The notes under the pieces were generated by a model. It saw only the letters and a list, made by a program, of their open reading frames with translations. It ran no database searches and was not told the origin of the DNA. A stretch of DNA of 64,000 bases from JABWAN01 sp041918175 (GTDB lineage: Bacteria > Zhuqueibacterota > Zhuqueibacteria > Zhuqueibacterales > Zhuqueibacteraceae): NCBI GenBank assembly GCA_041918175.1, contig JAYRWE010000059.1, positions 55,674 to 119,673 on the forward strand. The letters run 5' to 3'. Shown piece by piece: positions 1-8,680 of this stretch. Positions within the stretch are counted from its first letter, which is position 1. The number at the start of each line of letters is the position of its first letter. The position numbers and the translations under genes were made by a program.

Positions 1-75
1 AGCCTCGTGTTGCGAGACTATTTTCACACGAAGCAGGCATTGCGCGGACATGGGGCAACAGACATTACCAACTGA
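1..75 (+). CDS. C-terminal tail of an upstream protein (partial)
   Basis: The first 24 codons form an open frame that ends in TGA at 73-75, thirteen bases before the next start at 89. The tail reads SLVLRDYFHTKQALRGHG and onward, and is too short for a family call. Tight spacing and orientation suggest that it belongs to the CHAT operon. An ECF sigma factor would be a natural partner for the next gene, but that is only inference. Confidence 0.35.
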   Translation, partial: SLVLRDYFHTKQALRGHGATDITN

Positions 76-88
76 AAGGAGTATCGCT

Positions 89-1189
89 ATGGGAGGTCGC
101 CGCCCAACCCTGCCGCAGGCAGAATTAGCCGCTATGCTCAAGGCCGACAATTTTCGCGATAACGAATATCTGCACGCATTGCAACGAACTGAGCCGGTCT
201 ACCAAACATTATTTGAATTGGTCGATTTATGCCGAAAGCAAACGCACTTCAGGAATTTCGAAAACGCGTCGCGCCCGCCGCAAACGTTTGCCGAGTTGGA
301 GCAAGTGCTCTTAAAAATATACTCCGGTAACGCGACTTCAGTTGAAGCGCGACAGATTTTGACGGGGCTGCAGACTTCGCCGAGTTTTTATCAACTGTTG
401 TTGGTTAAATTAGAAGCCTTGACGCCCCATGTCGCTTGGGAAGAATCGAAGACGCTGGAAGGCATAACGATTAAGGCTCCAGAGGAGGTGCTAACCCTCG
501 TGCGCAGAGTGATTGATCAAGAAAACAAGCGTGAATCCGTGGGAGAAAGGGCGTGGCGTACGCTCGCCGAAGTTACCGCAGATGCAGCCCAGGTTGGTAC
601 GCAGGCTTGGAAATTTATCACGCACACGCGTGTGCTTGCCGTCGGCTTGCCGCTGTTGTTGATTGCGACGTTGACTGTGATAACAATAGAAAATAACAGA
701 CTTCGTCCTATATTCGCCTCGGCTCCTAGCGACACTCGCAGTCCATCGCTGGAAGCAAATAGTTTCCGAAAAAAATTCAAAATGGCGATGAGCGAATATG
801 CCTTACGAGAGTATCAAAATGCCTTAAGCGCACTCACCAAGATGCAGCCGTCCGCTGTAGATTTGCATAATAACCTTAAAACGCAGGAACAAGAGACCTT
901 ACTTCGCGACTACTATTTTTATACTGGAGCTTCTCATTTTGTTTTATCACAAAGTGGGCACAACCGTGAAGAACACACCAAATTAGCCCTTAACTGGTTG
1001 AGTCGTGCAGACTCATTGGTGCAGGCGCGCCGAATGCCGAACAGTGACCGAGAGACCTTCTTTTTAGGACAAGCGTATGGTTTTAGTGGACAGTATGATG
1101 AAGCCATGATCGAGCTGCAAAAAATCGATACCAATAGTTCTTTTTATAGATATAGCAAGAAGTTTCGTGAAAAGTGGTTCAACCAGTAA
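89..1189 (+). CDS. Single-pass membrane protein with TPR-like C-terminal region, CHAT operon
   Basis: I do not recognise a named family for this 366-residue protein. ATG at 89 is preferred over an upstream frame-open ATG at 50 because AAAGGAG lies seven bases before it. Residues 1-175 are helical and lack cysteines. Their middle part, around QTFAELEQVLLKIYSG, recalls the fold length of an anti-sigma domain without zinc ligands. A single hydrophobic helix (about 180-201, VLAVGLPLLLIATLTVI) follows. The remaining 160 residues resemble degenerate TPR repeats (EYQNALSALTKM, LGQAYGFSGQYDEAMIEL). Predicted topology is cytoplasmic N-terminus and periplasmic TPR part, the same side of the membrane as the TPR-CHAT protein encoded downstream. 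The next gene starts 23 bases after the stop. A membrane signal relay or scaffold for the CHAT protein is plausible but unproven. Confidence 0.7.
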   Translation: MGGRRPTLPQAELAAMLKADNFRDNEYLHALQRTEPVYQTLFELVDLCRKQTHFRNFENASRPPQTFAELEQVLLKIYSGNATSVEARQILTGLQTSPSFYQLLLVKLEALTPHVAWEESKTLEGITIKAPEEVLTLVRRVIDQENKRESVGERAWRTLAEVTADAAQVGTQAWKFITHTRVLAVGLPLLLIATLTVITIENNRLRPIFASAPSDTRSPSLEANSFRKKFKMAMSEYALREYQNALSALTKMQPSAVDLHNNLKTQEQETLLRDYYFYTGASHFVLSQSGHNREEHTKLALNWLSRADSLVQARRMPNSDRETFFLGQAYGFSGQYDEAMIELQKIDTNSSFYRYSKKFREKWFNQ

Positions 1190-1211
1190 CTCATTTTACG
1201 GGAGTATTCCA

Positions 1212-1880
1212 ATGGCAATTGCAAATTCCGAACGCTTGGTGACTGTGAATCTAGCGTTAGGACGTCCGGTAAGCCAAAAGCCAGACACCGTTGTACATGC
1301 TACTTCGGGCGTGTTGCAACCTACGCCGGATCGTTTGGGGCTTGGGTGCATTCGCACGGATTATTGTGAAGCTTTTTTTACGCTTGAATCGGACAGTGTA
1401 GGCTACAACATCGCTTTAGATTCCATCCGCGGGACAAATTCCGCATTCGAGATGGTGGTTTCACAAGCGTTACCGACGCCGGCTTCAAGGGCTGGAAATC
1501 AGCCGCCTCCGCGTGTTATCAATTTTCACGCAACAATTACTACCGACTTGTCGCAGCCCAATGCCGATGAAGACACCATGCTCACGGTTGGAATAATGTT
1601 GGGTCGGCCAGTTAGCCAAAAACCCGATAGTGTAATTCGGAGTGCAACGTCGTCAGTTGCCGAAGTGGCTGCGCCAAGAACGGCATGGGCTTGTTCCGAT
1701 ATGGAAAGATGTGAAGCGGTGTTTAACTTAGACTCAGTAACGGCAGGCTATAGTATCACGCTTTCACCGATCACGCGCCCAGGTTGTACATTCGAGATAA
1801 CAGCCAGCCAACCGGCGTCCACGGCTAGTAATCAAACTGAACGTGTGATTACGCTCGAAATCAAAATGATCACAACGTGA
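1212..1880 (+). CDS. Tandemly duplicated small protein of unknown function, CHAT operon
   Basis: This 222-residue protein has no signal peptide and no family that I recognise. ATG at 1212 follows GGGAG and gives a start context like that of the gene before it. The protein is two copies of a unit of about 105 residues. Both copies contain LGRPVSQKPD, then a Cys-x5-Cys-Glu-Ala segment (CIRTDYCEA and CSDMERCEA), a GY-I-L segment, an FE-SQ segment and a VI strand. Conservation is strongest at LGRPVSQKPD, which is identical in both copies. The four cysteines could form pairs or bind metal. It lies between a membrane TPR protein and a CHAT protease, so it could be an adaptor, inhibitor or substrate of that protease. 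That role is inferred from position alone. Confidence 0.7.
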   Translation: MAIANSERLVTVNLALGRPVSQKPDTVVHATSGVLQPTPDRLGLGCIRTDYCEAFFTLESDSVGYNIALDSIRGTNSAFEMVVSQALPTPASRAGNQPPPRVINFHATITTDLSQPNADEDTMLTVGIMLGRPVSQKPDSVIRSATSSVAEVAAPRTAWACSDMERCEAVFNLDSVTAGYSITLSPITRPGCTFEITASQPASTASNQTERVITLEIKMITT

Positions 1881-1972
1881 CCGCACTAGCGCAGGGTCGT
1901 AACCGAATCGAACTCCACGGCATGCGTTTGCTGGTATGCAGACGTGTGCCGTACTTACTTTGGGAGGCAGGA

Positions 1973-4900
1973 ATGAGAAGAGCAAAGGATGATAGAAGCT
2001 ATTTTTTTAAAGAAGTTCCTCCTATGCTGAATCGGATTTGGGCAATTCTGTTTTTGGCCCTGCTTGCGGCGTTGCCGCTAAATGCCGCGGAGCGTTCCGA
2101 ATCTGTTTTCGACGAAGAACACAAATACGAGCGCTTATTAGACTCCTTGACGACTCTCTCTCTTGAGACCCAAATTAAACGCCTTCTTGGTTTTATTCAT
2201 GCCTATCCGAACAATGAACGCGCCTATCTTAAGCTTTGGGAACGGTATCAAATCAGCAAAGATTTCGTCAGCGCACGAAATTGTTTTCAGCTATTAGCTG
2301 CTGATACCGCAACGCGCCGCAATGGTTACTGGTTAACCGCAAAATTGTTGGCGCGCGACACGCTTGAGACGGCGCAGGAATCCGCTTACGATGCGTTTAA
2401 GCAGTCCTTACACTTGAAATCTTCACCGGCATTGATATACGATTTTGTGGAATTTATATATCGAACCTTAAATGCCGAACCCATTGACACCCATGATTAT
2501 TTGGACGCAGTCTTTTCATCAAAAGATATTGCTCTCGCCGCTCTTTTTTACTACTACAACGGCAGCCAATATGAGCGCGCACTTGTTTATGCCCCCCAAA
2601 TTCCCGCGGAGCAAAAAGAAAATTTATTGGTGTTGTTTGTTTTGAGCGAATGTTACTTCCGCGCGGAAAAGCTTGACCCGTCTTCACGCCTGTTGCAAGC
2701 GAAGAACATATGTAAACGCGGCCTTATGCTCACGAATTCGAATAAAATGCGTGAAATGAGGGCGAGGATGTTGGCATGGCGCGGTGAGGTGGCGTTTGCG
2801 GAAGATATCTATGAGCACGCACAGGCAGACTATGAGGCCGCATACGCATTGGCTCTACAAATTGACGATCTCTATGCCCAGCAAAAAGCTTTGGCGGGGT
2901 TGGGAAAAGTCCAATACATGAGCAGCAATTATGCGCAGGCAGATTCCTTATATAAAAAGGCTATCGCCCTAGGCGAGCTTGCCGACGCGCACCTCGATTT
3001 GAGTACGCTATATTCTAACTCCGCGCACCTGCTCTATGAAAACGGCAAATACAGCGAGGCTTTAGAGCAGCTCCGGCAAGGCGAAGCGCATGCCCGACGA
3101 GCGCGTGACGAAGAGAGTTTGGTCAGTCTTCAAATTGCTTCCGCGCGGGTCTATCGTGATCTTGCCATTCCCCATATTGGCAAACAGGCATGCATGGAAG
3201 CAATGACGACCGCTCAGAAGCGAGGCTATGTCAAACTCTATCACCGGGCTGAGGGGTTATACGCCCAAATCCTGGTTGACGAAAAAGATTATAACAAAGC
3301 GAGAGAGCTTTGCGATAAGCACATTCAGTATTTACACAAAACCGTTAATGAGTTTGAAATACACAACTATACAGCAATAAAGGCCGATACCTACAATGAA
3401 ACTGCCGATTATCGCCGCGCCATTGAACTCTATCAGGAGGCAATCCAACAAGCGAGAAAAGTCAGTTCGTGGTATTATGTCGCTTGGTATCAACTCGAAA
3501 TTGCCCAAATAGACCTCAAACAAAACCGGTTCGAAGAGGCGTTGTTTAAATTCCAGGCAATATTTCCGGATTCACTAAAAGAGCAAAATGAAGCGTTGAT
3601 ACAGTATTATTTCAATCTCGGGTTCGTTCACCAAAAGCGTATGGACTGGCATTCGGCGATTGCAGCATATCGAAAAGCCGCAGCAATTATTGCGGTCACC
3701 CATGAGCGACTCAACTTTGATCATTTTCGGATCGGTTATTTTAGTGAGCGTGCGAGAGTATTTCAGGGCCTGGCGGAGTGCTATTTACAAAGCTATCGCG
3801 AGCGATCACGTCACGGCGATTTGGATTCACTTTGGAAGTATTTGCAATTGACCAAAGGTCGGTCGCTCACAAATATGACAACGCAAACAATTTCCAAGCT
3901 GAACAATAAGAGTCACGATTCACCGGCATCCGGTTATCACGAATCAGGCAAAAAACTAGAGCGGTTATATAGAAAGTGGCGTGAAGGCCGTGCCGAATAT
4001 GGTGCAATTAAACCCAAGCTGGAAGAGGCAAGGCTGGAGGTGATTGCACAACGCTTGCGTCTTTTCGAGCATCATGCGATGTCTGCGCAACGCGCTTCGG
4101 CGACGCAGTCCCTCACAGAAGCGCAAACATGGCTTCTGCAAAACAACGCTGCGATGCTGCTTTATCATACCTCAGAGGAAGCGGTATTTGTTTTTGTTTT
4201 GACAAACAAGCAAGCGTACACAATATTGTTACCAACAACCCAAAGAGATTTATCACATACGATAGACTTTTTACTAAAACCGTTTCATCAGTTCGAAGGG
4301 AGCGACATAGAGGCGTTGCCTTTCCATGCCGATCTAGCACACAAGCTTTATCAACAACTATTTGCACCCATTACTTCTGCGCCGGGAGTCGTTTTGCCAG
4401 AACGCCTAATCATCGTGCCTGACGGAATCTTGACTAGCCTTCCCTTTGAAATCCTGGTGACTGAACCCGGGCAAAAGAAAACATATTTACCGACTGAAGT
4501 TCCAAGCTATGCCAAAAATTTCCTTTTGCAGAGATATTCCATAGTCTATTGCCCCAATCCGGGGGGCATAAGCAGTTCTGTGAACTTGCCCGATCAAACT
4601 TCAAGTGCTTTAGTGTTCGCGAATCCATATAGCCCTTCCGACGGCGCAAGCTGGATTTTCGAAGCGCTACCTCATGCGGGGATAGAGGCGGAACGCATCT
4701 CAAAAATAAGTTCGCGTACAAAACTGTACACCCGGCAAACGGCCACGCAGCAAGCTTTCTTTCGTGAAGCGTCGCAAAACAATATCATTCACTTCGCGTC
4801 GCACGCATTTGTCGATTCTTCATTTTATGAATTTTCAGCCCTGGTATTGGCACCAACGGACTCTACTAAGGATGATGGCCTACTCATGGGCTACGAAATT

Positions 4901-5356
4901 GAGCGGATAAAACTTAATGCGGCTCTAGTCACACTGAGCGCATGTAAGACTGGTTTAGGAAAAATTGCTGAAGGTGAAGGCGTACTAGGCCTGCCGCGTC
5001 TGTTCTTGCGCGCCGGCGCGAAATCCGTGCTCATGACGCTGTGGCAAGTGGATGATCGTTTTGCCGCGGAGCTTGTTCCACGGTTTTATGATTATTATCT
5101 TAATGACAACCTCGCCAAAGTGGACGCTTTGGCCAGAGCTAAACGTAGCATTCTGCAAAACAATGGAAGCGCAAACGGCGTCTATCAGCAACACCCGTTT
5201 TATTGGGCGGCGTTTACGCTCTATGGCGATCCCGGGCAGCCGCAGACAAGTTTCCAACCCAACATGCGCATCTTTGCCGTGATCGCGTTCATAATCATCG
5301 CGCTGGCTCTCTTCGGATACCAACGGTTTCGCGTACACAAACGCGCACGCATATGA
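1973..5356 (+). CDS. TPR-CHAT caspase-like protease, membrane anchored
   Basis: The N-terminal two thirds of this 1127-residue protein are TPR repeats (for example SEALEQLRQGEAHARRA and RRAIELYQEAIQQARK). A CHAT (clan CD, caspase-like) domain follows at about 770-1080. The catalytic dyad is visible: His944 in HFASHAF and Cys991 in LSACKTGLG. The family motif GLPRLFLRAGAKSVLMTLW follows. GGGAGG before ATG 1973 sets the start. A second ATG at 2024 would begin directly at a signal-like segment (MLNRIWAILFLALLAALPL). A hydrophobic helix with a basic tail closes the protein (IFAVIAFIIIALALFGY, then RFRVHKRARI). Signal peptide plus C-terminal anchor imply that TPR and CHAT parts face the periplasm, unlike the cytosolic TPR-CHAT of type III-E CRISPR. 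The stop overlaps the next start (ATGA). The substrate is unknown. Confidence 0.9.
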   Translation: MRRAKDDRSYFFKEVPPMLNRIWAILFLALLAALPLNAAERSESVFDEEHKYERLLDSLTTLSLETQIKRLLGFIHAYPNNERAYLKLWERYQISKDFVSARNCFQLLAADTATRRNGYWLTAKLLARDTLETAQESAYDAFKQSLHLKSSPALIYDFVEFIYRTLNAEPIDTHDYLDAVFSSKDIALAALFYYYNGSQYERALVYAPQIPAEQKENLLVLFVLSECYFRAEKLDPSSRLLQAKNICKRGLMLTNSNKMREMRARMLAWRGEVAFAEDIYEHAQADYEAAYALALQIDDLYAQQKALAGLGKVQYMSSNYAQADSLYKKAIALGELADAHLDLSTLYSNSAHLLYENGKYSEALEQLRQGEAHARRARDEESLVSLQIASARVYRDLAIPHIGKQACMEAMTTAQKRGYVKLYHRAEGLYAQILVDEKDYNKARELCDKHIQYLHKTVNEFEIHNYTAIKADTYNETADYRRAIELYQEAIQQARKVSSWYYVAWYQLEIAQIDLKQNRFEEALFKFQAIFPDSLKEQNEALIQYYFNLGFVHQKRMDWHSAIAAYRKAAAIIAVTHERLNFDHFRIGYFSERARVFQGLAECYLQSYRERSRHGDLDSLWKYLQLTKGRSLTNMTTQTISKLNNKSHDSPASGYHESGKKLERLYRKWREGRAEYGAIKPKLEEARLEVIAQRLRLFEHHAMSAQRASATQSLTEAQTWLLQNNAAMLLYHTSEEAVFVFVLTNKQAYTILLPTTQRDLSHTIDFLLKPFHQFEGSDIEALPFHADLAHKLYQQLFAPITSAPGVVLPERLIIVPDGILTSLPFEILVTEPGQKKTYLPTEVPSYAKNFLLQRYSIVYCPNPGGISSSVNLPDQTSSALVFANPYSPSDGASWIFEALPHAGIEAERISKISSRTKLYTRQTATQQAFFREASQNNIIHFASHAFVDSSFYEFSALVLAPTDSTKDDGLLMGYEIERIKLNAALVTLSACKTGLGKIAEGEGVLGLPRLFLRAGAKSVLMTLWQVDDRFAAELVPRFYDYYLNDNLAKVDALARAKRSILQNNGSANGVYQQHPFYWAAFTLYGDPGQPQTSFQPNMRIFAVIAFIIIALALFGYQRFRVHKRARI

Positions 5357-5889
5357 ATACGCAATACACTCTCACCCGTGAGCGCTTTCGGCTTCGCCCC
5401 TTTGCGCCGGAAGATCTCGAAACTTTGCATGCCTTGTGGAGCGCTCCGCAGGTGCGGCAATTTTTATGGGATGATATCATCATTCCGCGCGAAGCAGCGC
5501 AAGAAGTCATTGCCGCCAGCCAGCTTCTCTTTGAGCAACACGGCTTCGGCTTTTGGAACATTCTCTCGCAGAGCGGCAAGCAGCATCTCGGTTTCTGCGG
5601 CTTGCGCTTTATCGAAGAAACCCCGGAGATTGAAATCCTCTACGGGCTTTGGCCGGAACACTGGGGAAAGGGCTTTGCGAGTGAAGCGGCAACAGAAGTT
5701 TTGCGGCATGGGTTTGAAGAATGCCAGCTCGCACGTGTTTTAGCCGGGGCGGATCCGCCGAACACGGCTTCGATACGCGTCATGGAGCGACTCGGCATGC
5801 GCTATTTCCAGCACACGCGACGCAATAGTCTAGACGTGGTTTATTTTGCGCTCACACGCGAGCAATGGCTGCAGCGACTCGCAAGTTGA
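5353..5889 (+). CDS. GNAT N-acetyltransferase, RimJ/RimL type
   Basis: This 178-residue acetyltransferase begins with the RimJ/RimL hallmark RERFRLRPFAPEDLETL. It retains the acetyl-CoA region (GLWPEHWGKGFASEA) and the C-terminal NTASIRVMERLGM segment typical of enzymes that acetylate protein N-termini or amino-group substrates. ATG at 5353 overlaps the CHAT stop codon by four bases, so translation is probably coupled. Whether it modifies a component of the CHAT operon or simply lies at its end cannot be told from sequence. No terminator is obvious after it. Confidence 0.85.
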   Translation: MNTQYTLTRERFRLRPFAPEDLETLHALWSAPQVRQFLWDDIIIPREAAQEVIAASQLLFEQHGFGFWNILSQSGKQHLGFCGLRFIEETPEIEILYGLWPEHWGKGFASEAATEVLRHGFEECQLARVLAGADPPNTASIRVMERLGMRYFQHTRRNSLDVVYFALTREQWLQRLAS

Positions 5890-6031
5890 GCAGCCGCACG
5901 CTCATATCTGACACACAAAAGGCGCGAGCTAACCAGCTTATGCCTTCGCCTTTCTCCATTTAGCCCTCCCGTTATTTTCCAAAGTACGTTTAGCGCGTCG
6001 TTCGACATCACAGTTCTCGCCAGCTTTCAAC

Positions 6032-6060
6032 TTGTTTGCCTGCGCTTTTTTGTCTATATT
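6032..6060 (+). promoter_or_regulatory. Candidate sigma-70-type promoter for pncB
   Basis: TTGTTT (6032-6037) and TATATT (6055-6060) are separated by 17 bases and lie about 70 bases before the nicotinate phosphoribosyltransferase start. The -10 box is good and the -35 box only fair. Confidence 0.3.
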
Positions 6061-6130
6061 TTTCAAAAATCAGCGGCAGGCATTACGCCTGTTGCAGCTT
6101 TTACTATTTTCAAGTTCACAAGGGAAGAGC

Positions 6131-7288
6131 ATGTTTCATATCGCAGGCCCGGAAGATATTCTCGCCGGAAAAGTTACCGACGTTTATTTCGAGCGCACCA
6201 AACAAATCCTCACTGCACTCGATAAAGACGCGCACGTGTCCGTTGAATTTGTCGTGAAAAAATTTCCTGCTCCCAATAAGTGGGGCATCTTTGCCGGGCT
6301 GGAAGAAGCGATGACCATTCTCGCGCAATTGCCCGTAACCGTTGAAGGTTTGACGGAAGGCGCGTTATTTTTCGAGGATGAGCCGGTGCTGACACTCAGC
6401 GGCAAATACCTTGACTTCGGTCCGTATGAAACCGCGCTGCTCGGTATTCTTTGCCAGGCTTCCGGTGTGGCCACGAAAGCTGCGCGCTGCAAGATCGCCG
6501 CGGGGAACAGGCCCGTGATCAGCTTTGGCGCCCGCCGCATGCACCCCGCACTTGCGCCAATGATCGAGCGGAATGCATTCATCGGCGGCTGCGACGGCGT
6601 TGCCTCCATTGCAGCGGCGGAGTTGTTGCGCATCGCGCCTTCGGGCACGATTCCGCATGCACTCATTTTGCTTATCGGGGATACGCTGGAGGCAGTGCAA
6701 GCGTTTGATCGCTATATTGCTCCCAATCTGCCCCGGGTTGCACTAGTGGATACTTTTAACGATGAAAAATTCGAAGCCTTGCGCGTCGCCGAAGCGTTGC
6801 AGAAAAAATTGTATGCCATTCGTTTGGATACGCCGAGCAATCGGCGCGGCGATTTCGTGAGCCTTGCTAAAGAAATACGATGGGAACTTGACCTGCGCGG
6901 CTATGAGCATGTTAAAATCTTTCTTTCCGGCGGCATTGATGAAGAAAAGATTTTGCAATACAATGTGATTGCCGATGCCTATGGCGTGGGCACGGCCATT
7001 TCCAATGCGCCAGTATTGGATTTTTCGATGGACATCGTTGAAATCAACGATCGCCCGATTGCCAAACGCGGCAAAAAATCTGGGCGCAAGCTGCTCTGCC
7101 AAAAACGCGGCACCAGTGAGCGCGTGATTTTGCCTGCGCGGCAAGGAGAGGAGCAGGCGCAGCTATACACTTCGCTTTATACGCAGCTCATGCGCGAAGG
7201 CAAAGTACTCTATCAAACGCCACCGGCAACCGAAATTCGCAACGCCGTACTGGAACAAGTGCAGCACATGGATTTGATTGGAAAGTAA
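6131..7288 (+). CDS. pncB: Nicotinate phosphoribosyltransferase
   Basis: The enzyme converts nicotinate and PRPP to nicotinate mononucleotide, the entry step of the Preiss-Handler NAD salvage pathway, in the cytosol. The 385-residue protein shows the substrate-binding stretch SFGARRMHPALAP, the GGCDGVASI and SGTIPHALI segments, the FNDEKFEALRVA region and the phosphate-binding SGGIDEEKI strand. ATG 6131 is chosen because the protein then begins at MFHIAGPEDILAGKVTDVYF, the usual family N-terminus. AAGGGAAGAG precedes it. The stop lies just before the probable archease start, so the two are likely co-transcribed. Confidence 0.92.
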   Translation: MFHIAGPEDILAGKVTDVYFERTKQILTALDKDAHVSVEFVVKKFPAPNKWGIFAGLEEAMTILAQLPVTVEGLTEGALFFEDEPVLTLSGKYLDFGPYETALLGILCQASGVATKAARCKIAAGNRPVISFGARRMHPALAPMIERNAFIGGCDGVASIAAAELLRIAPSGTIPHALILLIGDTLEAVQAFDRYIAPNLPRVALVDTFNDEKFEALRVAEALQKKLYAIRLDTPSNRRGDFVSLAKEIRWELDLRGYEHVKIFLSGGIDEEKILQYNVIADAYGVGTAISNAPVLDFSMDIVEINDRPIAKRGKKSGRKLLCQKRGTSERVILPARQGEEQAQLYTSLYTQLMREGKVLYQTPPATEIRNAVLEQVQHMDLIGK

Positions 7289-7292
7289 TGCC

Positions 7293-7715
7293 GTGTTGAC
7301 ATCACGCTTCGAGCCGATCGATCACACTGCGGATGTCGGCTATCTACTCTACGCGCCGACTTTGCCCGAGCTATTCGTGATTGCGGGGCAAGCGCTCTTC
7401 GATGCCATCACCGAGCTTGACTCCGTGCAGCGCAAGCTGTCGCGCACGATTCGCGTTGAAGCCGATGATGTCGAAGCGTTGCTCGTAACGTGGCTTGCAG
7501 AGTTGAACTTTCATTGCTTGACGGATTTTGAATTGTTCAACGAGTTCGAGTTGCGCTCCTTCTCTTCGCAGCATATTGAAGCCGTCGCATACGGCGAGAA
7601 GATCGAGGCGGAGCGCCATGAAATCAAAACCGAAATCAAAGCCGTGACGTATCACGGGCTCTACATGCGTGAAAGCGCAAGCGGCTGGGAAACACAAATC
7701 ATTTTTGATGTGTAA
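7293..7715 (+). CDS. Archease, RtcB cofactor
   Basis: Archease promotes guanylylation of the RNA ligase RtcB and allows multiple turnover. The family signature IDHTADVGY and the C-terminal KAVTYHGLYMRE stretch are clear, and the length of about 140 residues fits. The start is uncertain: TTG 7278, GTG 7293 and TTG 7296 share the frame. GTG 7293 is preferred because GGAAAG lies seven bases upstream and it leaves the short N-terminus normal for the family. The partner rtcB lies 2 kb downstream on the same strand, with three unrelated genes between. That is unusual, because the pair is commonly adjacent. Confidence 0.9.
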   Translation: MLTSRFEPIDHTADVGYLLYAPTLPELFVIAGQALFDAITELDSVQRKLSRTIRVEADDVEALLVTWLAELNFHCLTDFELFNEFELRSFSSQHIEAVAYGEKIEAERHEIKTEIKAVTYHGLYMRESASGWETQIIFDV

Positions 7716-7738
7716 AAATTTTTAGCGGGAGGAACACC

Positions 7739-8254
7739 ATGCCCCTCAACCTTAAAAACGCCCTTGCGCTTTTGTCGCCACAAGAGCAGGGCGAGATTTT
7801 TAAACACCTCGCAGAGCAGCTTCACGTGCCCAATCTTGTTGCTTTGGCGGAATACTATCAAACGCTGCTCGAACCCAATCCCGTCGAGAGGGAAACTTCT
7901 GCTCAAGCTAAACCGATCAGCTATCGCACGGCGGAAGAAAGAGCGACCGGCGCTCCGAATCGCGTGCGTGAGGAGATTGCAACCTACGGCGCACCGGCGA
8001 CGGTCGCGTCGAAAACCTCGCCGCGTTTTGACGAAATCTTTGCGACGTTTGACGGCAAAGTTTTCAAGCCCGAGGGCAAGATTGAACTTGCTCCCGACAA
8101 GCGCTATCGCGTGCTGATTGATAAAGGCGAGCCACAAATTCCAGAGATTAAGATTCGTGCGTTCAAGCGCATCGTGGAAAATACTATTGCCTCAGGTCTC
8201 GGCGATTTTGCCGAGCAGCACGATCATTACTTATATGGGGTACCGAAGAAGTGA
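7739..8254 (+). CDS. Putative antitoxin paired with PIN toxin
   Basis: This 171-residue protein has a strong GGGAGG site before its ATG. Residues 1-45 (LKNALALLSPQEQGEIFKHL) are helical. A linker rich in Ala, Glu and Thr follows. The part near residues 95-130 (FDGKVFKPEGKIELAPDKRY) resembles the DUF104/AF2212-type antitoxin beta module. Its stop overlaps the GTG start of the PIN-domain gene (GTGA), the usual arrangement of vapBC-like pairs. The antitoxin role rests on this module and on the coupling, and the N-terminal half is unassigned. Confidence 0.65.
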   Translation: MPLNLKNALALLSPQEQGEIFKHLAEQLHVPNLVALAEYYQTLLEPNPVERETSAQAKPISYRTAEERATGAPNRVREEIATYGAPATVASKTSPRFDEIFATFDGKVFKPEGKIELAPDKRYRVLIDKGEPQIPEIKIRAFKRIVENTIASGLGDFAEQHDHYLYGVPKK

Positions 8255-8670
8255 ACACGGCAGTCTTTATTGATACCAGCTTTGTGCTGGCATTGAAGTT
8301 TCATGATGATCAATTTCATCATGAGGCGAAAACGATCGCACCAACTCTCGTGCAAGCGCTCACAACGGAAGCCGTTCTCGTCGAAATCGGAAATTCATTT
8401 TCACGATCCAATTGGAGACCACATGGGGTCGATGCAATTGCGGACCTACGCAACGATCCAAGAATCGAAGTCGTTCCCGTTGATACTGCGCTTTTGGAAC
8501 GCGCGTTTTTATTTTACTGCTCGCGTATGGACAAAGACTGGAGCCTCACCGACTGCATCTCCTTCGTCGCCATGCAAGAGCGCGGCCTCACGGAGGCCTT
8601 GACCACCGACCATCATTTCGAGCAGGCCGGCTTTCGCGCGATTTTGCGCGAGCTGAAGAATCAAAACTAG
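8251..8670 (+). CDS. PIN-domain ribonuclease toxin, VapC-like
   Basis: The 139-residue PIN domain carries the acidic residues expected for metal-dependent RNase activity: Asp in FIDTSFVLAL, Glu in VLVEIGNSF, Asp in SLTDCISFVAM and Asp in ALTTDHHFEQAGF. VapC-family toxins cleave tRNA or rRNA. Translation starts at GTG 8251, which overlaps the antitoxin stop. The pair lies between archease and RtcB, so an RNA-cleaving toxin sits inside an RNA-repair locus. Co-transcription is likely from spacing, but a functional link is inference. Confidence 0.85.
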   Translation: MNTAVFIDTSFVLALKFHDDQFHHEAKTIAPTLVQALTTEAVLVEIGNSFSRSNWRPHGVDAIADLRNDPRIEVVPVDTALLERAFLFYCSRMDKDWSLTDCISFVAMQERGLTEALTTDHHFEQAGFRAILRELKNQN

Positions 8671-8680
8671 CGAGGTCACT

